Shown here in pieces: positions 48,949-59,807 of a stretch of DNA of 64,000 nt; positions within the stretch are counted from its first letter, which is position 1; each line of letters begins with the position of its first letter. Position numbers and translations under genes: made by a program. Source of the DNA: Liolophura sinensis (lineage: Eukaryota > Mollusca > Polyplacophora > Chitonida > Chitonidae); the NCBI RefSeq assembly GCF_032854445.1, contig NC_088300.1, positions 65,198,984 to 65,262,983 of the forward strand, in the 5' to 3' direction. Under the pieces are notes generated by a model. It did no database searches, had not been told where the DNA came from, and saw only the letters and a program-made list of their open reading frames with translations.

Positions 48949-49157
48949 TTATTATTTATTTATTTATTTGATTTTGTTTTACGCCGTACTCAAGAATATT
49001 TCACATTTGACGGAGGGGAAACGCACGACCATCCGCATTTTGCCGGCCGACCTTCCCATGTACGGCTGGACTTGAACTCACAGCGACCACATTGGTGGGA
49101 GGCTAATGGGTTATTGAGCCGCGCTGGCGTACTACTCCTCTCGGCCACGGAGGCACC
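48949..49157 (-). repeat. AAATA-tailed SINE with internal deletion
   Basis: TTTATTTATTTGATTTTGTT, ACGCCGTACTCAAGAATATT, GACCATCCGCATTTTGCC and CTTGAACTCACAGCGACC, ending CGGCCACGGAGGCACCC, follow the family on the minus strand. The CACCATAATGCTGGCC block is missing. Confidence 0.85.
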
Positions 49158-49916
49158 CAGTCAGATATATAAATGAATATTTCATCAGTGTTAAAGACAA
49201 GACAATGACTATTCGCTTATATATGACGGCGATCAGGTCTGTTTAAAGCCTTGGAAACCGGGGTACCTTTTGCCAGGAACCAGACACATACGCCTCTTGA
49301 CAGACGTAAAACCGAAGCCATGCACATGTTGAACTAACTATTAGTGGCAGGTTGTTCGAATCCAGCGTCATACGTGAACGTATAAAAGCGCCACCAAAAA
49401 GTGTGATGACGTCAGCGGTTTACGAATACTTGTCTCGCGTTCAAAGAGAGGTCAACGTCTGGACCATGCGCGAAGAGAGGTTGTCCTTTGCGTAAACATG
49501 TACTTGAACCTCTCCAATAGGTGGTCAACGGTGATCTTTGGGCCAATTGCAAAGTCTGGCGTTCATTGAAGAGCAGTAGTCTTCAACCAATATGGCGTGC
49601 AAATGTGTACATCACACGTGGAATGTTGTAACTTGCTAAAGGTCTATCCTTTTTACCGGGCAATCCGGTTTGCAAATCTTAATAGTTCATATTTCATTAC
49701 GAGAGTAGGCGATAATGTCATTGTGCTACAAAGCGATTAATAGCATCATGTTTCATTCACATCACAAAATTCCAAATTCACATGCACATTCTGTTACATA
49801 AAACATCAGAAACCATGGTACCGAAATAGTTCCCATAAATTTCAATCTTGACAATACCACGTATGATGTCCATTATTAAACAAACACTGCAATTTATGCA
49901 TTTTGCATTTATAGCT
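49158..49916. other. Stretch downstream of hydrolase C, no gene
   Basis: No exon is seen. About 49200-49345 resembles the possible SINE at 29010-29215. Confidence 0.35.
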
Positions 49917-49942
49917 ATATATATATATATATATATATATAT
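49917..49942. repeat. (TA)n microsatellite
   Basis: A short pure TA run, about 26 bases. Confidence 0.9.
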
Positions 49943-49993
49943 TACAATTACATTGAAAAATAATTGGAAAAAAAGACATAAAAGAAAGCAATT

Positions 49994-49999
49994 TTTATT
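49994..49999 (-). promoter_or_regulatory. Candidate polyadenylation signal of hydrolase C
   Basis: AATAAA on the minus strand, about 225 bases downstream of the hydrolase C stop codon. Confidence 0.45.
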
Positions 50000-50222
50000 T
50001 GTTTGCAGTTTGGGACGATTGCTGAAACGATCCATTCGCATGCATTATTGCCGTTTTATAACCATATAAGCAGTTACAGTTTGTCTCTGTGTACAGCCAT
50101 GTACTTCATCTTAAAGTTTCTTGTATCCTTGAAAAAAATTGACAACAACGCTTTTAAACTCTTGATAAGCGGAACTTTCAAAAGTTCCTCTGCCCATGGG
50201 ATCAGGAGGTGCTGTCTTATCA

Positions 50223-50597
50223 CTATGCGTACGCCACTTCTCTAATAAATTGTGTCACCCGCTTGTACGCCTTAGCACAGCACTCGACGAAAATGCCTGC
50301 AAATCCAAATATTTTAATAATATTAATATGTTTATTTGTTTATTCATGCATCAGAACGCTTTTTGGCACGCTTTTTCGACCTATCTGAATACTTTAAAAA
50401 ATCTGCTAAATTTGACAGAAAGTCTGTTGTTTTATAGCGATGCCGGAATCTAAGTTGTCATTGCAGCAGAGGATTATTCTGTCAGATATAGCACGTATAT
50501 TTCGTTAATTCAATATAAAGACTGTATTAGACTAGTGTTGAATATGATTATATTTCATTAGCATGATTACATAATGGTGACGCCAGGTTGACTCAGA

Positions 50598-50657
<60 letters not shown>

Positions 50658-53600
50658 AACTGCTCTGCAACCATACAATATTACTTCTTCGTCATTCAGC
50701 GTCATGTCACAGATGACGAATCAGGCCCAACTCATGGCATTCTATGCATGTGTTTCCGTTCAAACCTCGAGAGCTATTTTCAGTATTCAGACATACATCA
50801 TACAGATCATCATATAACGCCATCACATGAAATTCCCACGAGTATGAATAAGTGAAGTGTCTGACCTGGTTTGGTGAAGAAGGAGTGGCTAGCACCATCA
50901 ATCTGCAATACCTCGGCTTTCACGCCAGCCTCCGCCATCTTGGCCTGGTAATCTGCAGTAAAACACCGCAAGTAGAAAAAGTGTGTTGTTTGCCAGGGGT
51001 CTGTTTCACAAAGCGATCTTCATCGTTTCAGTGGGGTAATTGTTAAAGTGTCTTCCTCGAAATAAGGAGACCTGGGATCAAACCCGGGTCGGGCCATATC
51101 AAGACAGAGGCATACATACATACATACATACATACATAAGGACATGCATGCACAAAGCCATTTCGGAATTCATTCTAAAAGTAGGCCTTCTAGGCCTAAA
51201 TGGGCACTTGTTTCTCAGTATACACACTCAAAAAATAATCTGTTAAACTTAACAGAAAGTCTGAGTGATGCTAGAATGTATTCTGTTATTGCAGCAGATT
51301 ATTCTGTTAAATATAACACACATATTCTATTAACTCATCACAACGATTCGATTAGACTAACAGTATATTATGTTGAAGATGACACAGTATTGCGTTATAA
51401 CAACAGAATACATTCTAGCATCATTCAGAACACAGACTTTCTGTTCAACTAACAGATTGATTTTCTGAGTGCAGATAGTTTACCAACAATTTGACTGATA
51501 TAGTTTACTCTGACAGCAGTTATACGCAGTCATTCCGCTAAAAATATCCATGTGCCCTCGCTCTTCGAGTCTTCTAATGAGTTCTCCAACAGTATGCTAA
51601 TTATTTACTTATTGGGGGTGCTTCTTCGAATCCAGCTAAACTTTAAGTCAGGATTTTGAGTTGCCCGGCAAGGTTGTCTTCGGTCTCGTACCCGGAATTT
51701 GCAACCCATTAATTTCCCTGAAGCTCATTTTAGCGAACTACTCTTGGGTATGGCGTGTAATACATACCAAATAAATAAAATGTATTTGAACTGTAAATAG
51801 TCTGAGGTGTATACCATAAGAGTCATCCCTTAATGGGTCACACTCAGCGACAACGAGTAAGCCAGGTGGTAAATTTGCGAAACTTTCTCTGAAGTACGGG
51901 TTGAGGAGAGGGTCCTCCAGGTCGGCGTCCCCACGGAGGAAGTGACCACGGTACCTGGTCAAAGTAAAACAAAGTTTGCAATTCTGTTGAGTTTAACAAC
52001 CTGTTCACGTTACGAGCTTTTACCTCCACCAAGGAGGTCATGGTTTAACCGGCGTTTATGTGTATGTGTTATCTGTCTGTTTATCTGTCTGTCAGAAACT
52101 TTACTGAACAAATTTATTCAGGTCGAATGACCTCAATATTGTGTACAAGTTGCCCTTGGGATTATAGAGGATCAATCCAATAAAATTTTTATGGTGATTC
52201 GGGAATATTTTCAGACAACACTTTTCACCAAGTCAGAGTATTGCCCCTTTGTATGTGGTGCTGCATCCTCTAGTTGTATGGTATTTTACACAGTAGTGGT
52301 CTCCTTCCTAAATTAACTTCCTTAACCACTCCATCAGGTGTGGAGGGAACGAAATGAAAGCATATCATTTTCTAATTAAATATTAAAAGCCCTCACGATC
52401 TCATCAGCATTTCGGCTGGTAAACGAATGTCTGTTTTGACGCATAGATCCAACCTCTTGTTTAATACCTAAAAATGACAAATTTTTATTTTCTTGTTGTT
52501 TATGGATTCGTAAATGTATATTTGTCTACCCCAAAAGTAAAGCGCTTCCATCATATAACAGTGTGTAATGTGTCTATTACAAATGTTTAAAATTACGCTC
52601 TAAAATTCACAATGTGTCACTTTAAAACCTGAAGCACACATCCCTATGCTCCCCCCACCCACCACCCTCTCCCAGCCACACTACCCTGCCAGCTCCCGCG
52701 GCAACACATACATACTGACCAGGCGACTACGTCTTTGGACAGTATCGGACCGTCTTCATAGTCCTTGGCTGACCTTCTCACTGGTCCAGGTTTGTAGCTG
52801 ACTCGTGGATAGACCAAAACCTGTGATAGAAATGGGACCATATTATATAGTGCGGATTAAGACAACTTTCTGAAACAACATGCAAACAAATGTAAATGTA
52901 CACAGCAATATTTTGTATGGTCAAGGGTAACACGTCACAGTCCTATTTCAGACGTTTCATGAGTTAAGCAACTTTTCAATAAACGAGTCAATCTTTGACG
53001 GTTTGAAAAGATGCAAAACAGTTCTTGAAATCCTTCTTCTTGACTGGAAGTTTCACCAATATTTTGTAACATTTGAAGACTAATTGAGTCAGTGATTCCC
53101 AAGAAACGACATGAAAGGCATGCTGAATTCTACATATTTGTTAAAACATCTTCCGAATGTAGAATGGAGTTCAGAAACTCGATGACATTTGTCCAGAGAA
53201 GGGCACTCGTAGGCTAGAAAGTTTACGAATGTTTTGCAAGTTTTCAACACGTGACTTGATTTTTTGACCAGAAGTTCCATGAATGCTTTTTAACTTTCAA
53301 CACTCAACACAATTTATCCCCAATGCATTTCCTGAACTATTAATGTTCGTTCGTCGTCATATTGTTGTCAAAATTGTTAAGTACGACGTTAAACCTCAAG
53401 CACTCACTCACTCACTCGCTAATGTTCGCTATTTGTTTATCTGACTGGTAGTGAATGTCGTAATCAATAATTTTTCACTTAACCAACAGCCGTGAGCATT
53501 ATGGTGGCGGCATAGCGGGCTAAGGGCTGGGGAAACCCACGAGCCAGCATGACCTTGATTTGAAACACGATGCAATGTAAACTATCATTTATAGAAAAGC

Positions 53601-55423
53601 TTGCATACCTGGAAGGCTAACCCCGGCACCTGATGGGCGACTGTGGCAGCAAGGGTACCTCCAGAACTGTCTCCCCCGACTCCCACAGGGCTTTTCTCCG
53701 TACCTCCTGCATCGATGACATATATATATATATGTATTACTGAAATGTGGTCTAATGCCAAATCGGGAGTATTCCAGCCATATGATGGCAATGTATATTT
53801 ATAGGCAATAAAATATATAAAACATATTTTCTAGCCTGACGGTGCATGTCCTATAACTGAAGAAAGCGCTGTTTCTTAGAATGCACCGAACTATTTGTGT
53901 ACTATCTGTTTGGCAATCATAACGAAAGAGAAAGCGAAAAGCATCATAAAAGCAACTGCTGGAGTTGCGATGGTTTTTTACCCAAGTTCTGCCTGGTTTT
54001 CATTTAACCGTGTCATGTCCACCGTTATATATGAGAAATACTGTTGATTACGGAGTACAATTGTCTTCATATGTATGGATACTATGTAGCGGACGCCATT
54101 ATAACCTAGTTTTGCTTAATATTAGCAAACCATGTCTGATCAAGACAGTGTGAGAAAAAAAGACTTAATAGTGGTGTTAAATGTGGGTCAAACATAAAAG
54201 CAAGGGCCAAAATCAGCGAGGGCCTAAATTAGAGGTTTAATAGTCATTTACCGATCGTGGCTTTGTTCTTGACAACCCAGTTTACGGCACTTTGAGCGTC
54301 TTCAAAACTAGCGGGAAATTTGAACTCTGGCGCCAAGCGATAATCCACGTTGACAATAATACAGGGCGTCTCCCTGGAGGATAGGCAAAGGTAAACTAGA
54401 ATACAGAGATAAATAGCTCTGCGATGATAACTGTTAGTATTGACATCAGTATAACCTTTATCTTGAGCAAAAAATTCCAATCAAGTTTGTCTTCAAGTTT
54501 ACGACTAAATTTATTTTGTACCTAATGCCACATACATGCTGTAAGATGAGCACTGGAATACAACCATCTGTATTTGGTACACAGCACATGTGAATTTAAT
54601 ACCTCTGGGAAAAAAACAGGATTGTGTGCACGTGAGTTTCTTGGCAACGTAATGCCGACAGTATGGCGTCTGTAACTAACTTACATAGCAAGTCTCCGGC
54701 AAGTAGTGTCCACACTAGCCCGTGACCCTATGACCATTCCCCCACCGTGGAAGTAAACCAATATGGCGGCGTCGTTAGGAATACAGGTCGGTACATATAC
54801 GGTAGCCGGAATGCCATCAAGAAATGAAAATAAAATTGGAAAGATATAACAGCTATCTCTGCTTCAGCATGTGTCTTACATCACAAGTATATAACATATT
54901 TCGTGCATAGTGCATAAAAATACTGCAAAACTGCCTTCATGGCGAGAAGACTTGAGCAGCTAAGGGACCTTGGCAGTAAAAGGGGCTTGACCTTAAAGGA
55001 TAATCGAGTCAAACGTCTGGCCGACTATACGTGATTATCACTGCTGACGCGTACTTTGTGCTCACCACAGATATCTGTTAGTCGTTACACCTTGTTGCAA
55101 AAACTTTAAACCTGAAGACGTTTGATATCACTTGTATTTCTCCTGAAAATGACAAAATCGATCTGATTCTCCACCATACTGTTAAACATTACTGTGCCAA
55201 TGCTGGTTAAAGTGCCCCCATTACCTGGAATATGGCTGGAGTTAATACTGACGTCATTGATGCTACCATCAAAGGCTACATCTTGTGAAATGTGACTGAG
55301 GACGTCATCACGTTCTTGCCTCGCGCGTTCTGGGGTGTATTCTCTGACGTCAGAACACTGAGAATGGTCCTTGACCAGTTTCAGATAGGCAATGGTCTCT
55401 GGGTGAAAGCGTTCTGTCGACAT
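50223..55423 (-). CDS. Alpha/beta hydrolase, arylacetamide deacetylase / HSL-like (copy C)
   Basis: Eight exons on the minus strand: 55423-55225 (ATG at 55423), 54817-54685, 54373-54252, 53706-53609, 52820-52720, 51954-51815, 50952-50866 and 50296-50223 (TAG), giving 317 aa. Family motifs: oxyanion HGGG at 90-93 (LVYFHGGGM), VDYRLAPEFKFPA, nucleophile Ser165 in GDSSGG, Asp257 in VAECDPLRDD and His287 in GASHSFF. The last exon (IFVECCAKAYKRVTQFIREV) aligns with the last exon of copy A. No signal peptide or membrane anchor is obvious. An AG acceptor right before 55489 keeps the frame open for 22 more codons, so an upstream non-ATG exon is possible. The expected AG before exon 2 reads TG (see findings); if real, splicing of this gene may be impaired. 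Likely an esterase of small lipophilic substrates, by family knowledge. Confidence 0.86.
50388..50535 (+). repeat. Truncated foldback element in intron 7 of hydrolase C
   Basis: AATCTGCTAAATTTGACAG, AAAGTCTGTTG, CATTGCAGCAGAGGATTATT and TAGACTAGTGTTGAATATG match one end of the elements at 51225 and 61177. The right half is missing. Confidence 0.7.
50598..50656. repeat. (TA)n microsatellite
   Basis: About 58 bases of TA with one TACA interruption, inside an intron of hydrolase C. Confidence 0.95.
51020..51115 (+). repeat. tRNA-like SINE head
   Basis: TTAAAGTGTCTTCCTCGAAA and GGGATCAAACCCGGGTC suggest a tRNA-like B box and arm followed by a GGGCCATATC stretch. It is not a true tRNA gene: the acceptor stem and anticodon arm do not form. 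Confidence 0.45.
51225..51471. mobile_element. Foldback MITE, 247 bp, intron 6 of hydrolase C
   Basis: The left end CACTCAAAAAATAATCTGTT and the right end, read inward on the other strand, CACTCAGAAAATCAATCTGTT give long terminal inverted repeats that continue through AACAGAAAGTCTG and ATGCTAGAATGTATTCTG. No coding capacity. The flanking dinucleotides are CA/CA here and TA/TA for the sister copy at 61177, which suggests a mariner-type target; this is inference. Confidence 0.85.
53355..53420 (+). repeat. 3' tail of a CACTCACTC-tailed SINE
   Basis: TTCGTCGTCATATTGTTGTC, AATTGTTAAGTACGACGTTAA and CACTCACTCACTCACTC match the 3' end of the copy at 19981-20345. Confidence 0.85.
53430..53570 (-). 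repeat. Degenerate AAATA-tailed SINE
   Basis: TTTGTTTATCTGACTGGTAG, AATAATTTTTCACTTA, GAGCATTATGGTGGCGG and GGGGAAACCCACGAGCC keep the family order on the minus strand, with many changes. Confidence 0.6.
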
Positions 55424-56044
55424 GCCGGAACGTTCTCTACAGAATCGACCGGCTTCATCGAACCGTTGTAAATCTTTTACATAGGTCACCTGTACAAACT
55501 GGTTGTTATAGACACTTCACGTAGCTCTCTTATTAGATAGGTCACTAGCCAGATTTGTGTTCTACATTTCATACATAAGGCTGTAGTGATATCTAAGGTC
55601 ATGATGTCCTCATGATGAATTCAATGGGGAATGGGGGAATGACACGAATATAAACTTAAATCAGTCACAGGAACTGCTTTATTTAGACGGACAAAGTTGC
55701 AACTGCTTTGAACTTTGTACCAAACAATTCAGTTCTTTTTTCCTCACTAAATCTGTGAAAGCTATGAAATTCAGTTCCATTTATGTTTTCATGTCCGAAA
55801 ATGATCGCGAATTATGCAACGCGCTTATCTAAAAACTCGATGCATGTTAACAGTTTCAAGTCTTTTACTTTCTGTCATTGGTGTAAAGTTTTTGTTACAA
55901 TACTTGATCCAGGAATCCATTTAAACAACCGTTGAGTAATTCATGATAAATCTAGTCAATTGAACAAATTAAAAACTTGCATATTCTCAATGCATCAACA
56001 AATACATACGATTCTTATAGCAAATCTTTCTGAGCTGAACAGTA

Positions 56045-56690
56045 TTGTTCCCCCAGGTTGTTTATGTTTTGTTCCCCCAGTTTGTTCCCACACACTATTA
56101 TGTATTGTTCCCACAGGTTGTTGATTGCCAGATTTTTGCCTTGTGTTGTTCTCATGCTCTTTTTGTGTTGTTCTTTTGTCGATGTTCTTTTGTTGATATT
56201 TTTGGTGTTGTTCTCATACTATTTGCGTGTTGTTCTCATGCTATTTGCGTTTTTTTCTCAAACTATTTGCGAGTTGTTCTCGTGCTATTCGCGTCTTGTT
56301 CTCATGCTATTGGCGTGTTCTCATACTATTTGCGTGTTCTTCTCATGCTATTTGCGTGTTGTTCTCATGCTATTTGCGTGATGCTCTCATGCTATTTGCG
56401 TTTTGTTATCATGCTATCTGCAATTTATGTTTTTTCTCGTGTTTTTTTGCGTAGTGTTCTCATATTATTTGCGTGTTGTTCTCATGTTATTTGCGTGTTG
56501 TTCTCAAGCTATTTGCGTCTTGTTCCCATGCTGTTTGCTATTTATATGTTGTTCTTTTGAAACACATGCTATTTGCGTGTTGTTCCCATGCTATTTGCGT
56601 GTTTTTCTCATGCTATTTACATGTTGTTCTCATCCTATTTGTGTCTTGTTCTCATGCCATTTGCCTATGTGTTATTCCCCTACCCCCCTC
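56045..56690 (+). repeat. Minisatellite, ~22 bp unit
   Basis: Degenerate units with the core TTGTTCTCATGCTATTTGCG, about 22 bases each, from near 56210 to 56660, after a lead-in that already resembles the next array. Open frames crossing it are repeat artefacts. Confidence 0.9.
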
Positions 56691-58036
56691 CCCCCCAGGT
56701 ATGTATTGTTTCCCCCCAGGTATGTATTGTTTCCCCCAGGTTGCCTACGGATTGCTTCCCTCACGTTGTTTATGTATTGTTTCCTTCAGGTTATTTATAT
56801 ATTGTTCCCCCAGGTTGTCTACAGATTGCTTCCTTCAGGTTGTTTATGTATTATTTCCGCCAGGTTATTTATGTATTGCTTCCTCCAGGTTGTTTATGTA
56901 TTGTTTCCTCCAGATTATTTATGTATTGTTCCTCCAGATTGTTTATGTATTGTTTTCCCCACATTGTTTATGTATTTTTTCCCCCAGGTTGTATACGGAT
57001 TGCTTCCTTCAGGTTGTTTATATATTGTTTCCTTAAGGTTATTTATGTATTGTTTTCCCCTGGTCGCCTACGGATTACTTCCATCAGACTGTTTGTATAT
57101 TGTTTCCCCCAGGTTGTTCATGTATTGTTTCCTTCAGGTTATTCATGTATTGTTCCCCCAGGTTGCCTACAGATTGCTTCCCTCATGTTGTTTATGTATT
57201 TTTTCCTTCAGGTTATTTATGTATTGTTCCCCCAGGTTGCCTGCGGATTGCTTCCCTCAGGTTGTTTATGTATTGTTTCCCCCAGGTTGTTTATGTATGA
57301 TTTCCTCCAGGTTGCCTACGTATTGTTCCCACAGGTTGCCTGCGGATTGCTTACCTCAGACTGTTTATGTATTGTTTCCCCCAGGTTGTTTATGTATTGT
57401 TTCATTCAGGTTATTTATGTACTGTTCCACCAGGTTGCCTGCGGATTGCTTCCTTCAGGTTATTTATATATTGTTCCCTTCAGGTTATTTATTGTTCCCC
57501 CAGGTTGTCTACGGATTGCTTCCTTCAGGTTGTTTATGTATTGTTTCCCCCAGGTTATTTATGTATTGCTTCTCCCAGGTTGTTTATGTATTGTTTCCTC
57601 CAGATTATTTATGTATTGTTTCCTCCAGATTGCTTATGTATTGTTTCCCCCAGATTGTTTATGTATTGTTTCCCCCAGGTTGTTTATGTATTGTTTCCCC
57701 CAGGTTGCCTACGGATTGCTTCCCTCGGATTGTTTATTGTTTTCCCCAGGTTGTTTATGTATTGTTTCCCCCAGGTTGGTTATGTATTGTTTCCCCCAGG
57801 TTGCCTACGGATTGCTTCCCTCAGACTGTTTATGTATTGTTTCCCCCAGGTTGTTTATGTATGGTTTCCCCCAGGTTGCCTACGTATTGCTTCCCCAGGT
57901 TGTTCATGTATTGCTTCCTCGATCGTTTACGTATTGTTTCCCCCAGATTGTTTATGTATTGTTTCCCCCAGATTGTTTATGTATTGTTTCCCCCAGGCAG
58001 TATATGTATTGTTTCCCCCAGGTTGTTTATGTACGC
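56691..58036 (+). repeat. Minisatellite, 25 bp unit with splice-acceptor-like core
   Basis: About 54 units of 25 bases. Two interleaved variants alternate: GTTTATGTATTGTTTCCCCC AGGTT, and GCCTACGGATTGCTTCCCTC AGGTT. Each has a T/C-rich tract followed by CAG|G, the form of a 3' splice acceptor on the + strand. The 545-residue open frame over it is an artefact. It lies between the orphan first exon (59441) and hydrolase C exon 1 (55423). Confidence 0.96.
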
Positions 58037-58039
58037 TTG

Positions 58040-58640
58040 AAGTGCTCCGGTGTGTACGTTTCCTAACCTGTCTGGTTATAGGCCTACATAACCACAACCC
58101 TGCGATGAATCATTTATATGTTGTATCTTCATACCGACTCCTGTTCTACATGCACATAGATGACCTTGTTGCTATATTTCAAGGTCGTGTTGACACAGCA
58201 GTTTTACCGGTTACAAAAGTGTGTACAATGGGTTTGTCCTCTTTCTCAGATTTCAGACGTAGTGTTTGCTCACGAAATGACGTGTAATAAACTGCAGTAA
58301 GCATAAGCACAATTTACATATTACGAGTTGCCCCGTCGTATGAGACTTGGTGAGCCGGACACGACCAGGTGCACTGCGAAGTACGATACACCTACCTCTG
58401 TCATTTTGTTCAAACGTATATCGAGATTTTAGTTTTATATTAATAGCAGCCTCATCCTAATGCACCACAAATAAAGCTTTGATATAAATGCTGACAGGTC
58501 TCGAGACCAGAATTTCATTTTGGTAGGTGAGTACATTTTGACCTAACTGATCTAGGTAAAAATTAGGACAAAGTATGTGGGAACTTTACCTAGAGCCTTT
58601 GTGCCTTTTGTGGTTGATAATCATATTCGTTAAAACTACA
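58040..58640. other. Unassigned stretch
   Basis: No coding exon, RNA gene or repeat is recognised between the 25 bp array and the following SINE. Confidence 0.35.
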
Positions 58641-58647
58641 GGTTTTG

Positions 58648-58994
58648 AACTGCTTCGGCAGCCAAATGGTTAGTTTGTTCCCCTGTGAAATCGGACCGGA
58701 GACCCGCGATCAAGACCTTCAAAGAGGAAGTTGTAGCTTCCTCGCTTGGCGTTCAGCATTAAGGGGATAGTGCAACTAATGGTTGATTCGTAACAGTATA
58801 ATGGCTCGGGTGGGGCTTACTTGCCTTCGACAAGTCGTCTAAGTGAAGCAGCACTAGATAAAAGAGCGGTGAAAACCCCGTCCTGCAACAAGGAGGGACA
58901 TCACATGCGCTCTAAGGACTCTATCGTCGTCATATGACTGAAAACTTGTTAAGTTCGACGTTAAACCCCAAGCACTCACTCACTCACTCACTCA
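58648..58994 (+). mobile_element. CACTCACTC-tailed tRNA SINE
   Basis: CGGCAGCCAAATGGTTAGTT is a diverged tRNA-like start; CAAAGAGGAAGTTGTAGCTT, GCTTGGCGTTCAGCATTAAG and CATATGACTGAAAACTTGTT match the copy at 19981-20345 closely, ending in CACTCACTCACTCACTC. A second, diverged unit of related sequence (GGTTGGGTCATGCTAAAGAT) follows to about 59140. Confidence 0.88.
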
Positions 58995-59440
58995 AACCCA
59001 GGTTGGGTCATGCTAAAGATTCGACAAAATGGTACTTGTTACTGCCTGGCTTGGGGCTCAGCACTGAGAAATTAGGGCAAGGAAACGGAACTTGTTGGCC
59101 CGGTGGGAGTATGATCTGACTGGATGAGGGTGTCATGTCCTGAGGAAAAGGTAAACTGATTAAGATCTAGGACTGCCTTGCTATTTCTTATTTCGAAAAG
59201 TCATTTTTCATTGTATAGGCCTATTGGTTATTGCTTTTGCTTACGCCTTTAAATACACGTAAGTACGTGGTTGCATCACACAACAAGTCCTTGGTCAATG
59301 AGGGTGCGTGTTCGAATCCAGCATCCACCAGGCCTTGCTCGGTTTCGTTACATAGCAATGTTTAGTCCCAAAGACAGTTTCAAATAAAGGGAGATCACTC
59401 TAATAGATCTATCGAAATGCACAAGTTATATCCCCCTTAC

Positions 59441-59807
59441 TGCATTCATCTGATCCTGACAGGACGACGTCTTTAAGTGCTCCCTTGAATTCCACTTCTC
59501 CATTGCATGTAACAAGTCCATCATTTAGCCGTTTCCGAGCCAGTTCAACTGGGCATTCTTCGCTGCCATCGTCTACGGATTGTTCGTCGGTAAATTTGAT
59601 AAAAGCGTCTGTTTCCGGATGATATTTATGCGTAATACTTTTAGAGGTCAACGGCACACAAGACCGATAAAGAGTCATACGTGGCCTAAAATAGACCACG
59701 TTTGACCACGCTTGTAATGCCTGAAGTCTGAACACTTTATGTAACAGAGATCCAGAACACTTAAGTCTACAGCCTATACGGGAGCCTGCCATCGGCCTGA
59801 TTAACAT
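59441..59807 (-). CDS. Orphan first exon of a hydrolase-cluster gene
   Basis: On the minus strand, ATG at 59807 opens 122 codons ending at a good donor (GAATGCA|GTAAGG), phase 1, like first exons of copies A and C. The part KYHPETDAFIKFTDEQS followed by PVELARKRLND aligns with FHPETIAYLKLVKDHS and PERARQERDD in exon 1 of copy C. The first 65 residues have no Asp or Glu and many Arg/Lys (MLIRPMAGSRIGCRLKCSG onward), as in mitochondrial presequences. No hydrolase exons lie between here and 55489. It may be an alternative first exon of copy C, whose exon 2 it fits in phase, or a relic of a deleted copy. It cannot splice to exon 1 of C without a stop. Confidence 0.65.

Noticed and set aside
50707-50901. 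Alternative C-terminus of hydrolase C by reading through the donor at 50865
   Set aside because: Read-through gives a short unrelated tail, whereas splicing to 50296 restores the C-terminal helix seen in copies A and D.
51020-51115. tRNA gene with GGGATCAAACCCGGGTC
   Set aside because: No matching acceptor or anticodon stem; best explained as a SINE head.
56403-58066. Open frames of 545 and 497 residues with repeated YVLFPPGCL-type segments
   Set aside because: Pure translation of the 25 bp minisatellite. The same sequence is read in different frames, so there is no evidence of selection on a protein.
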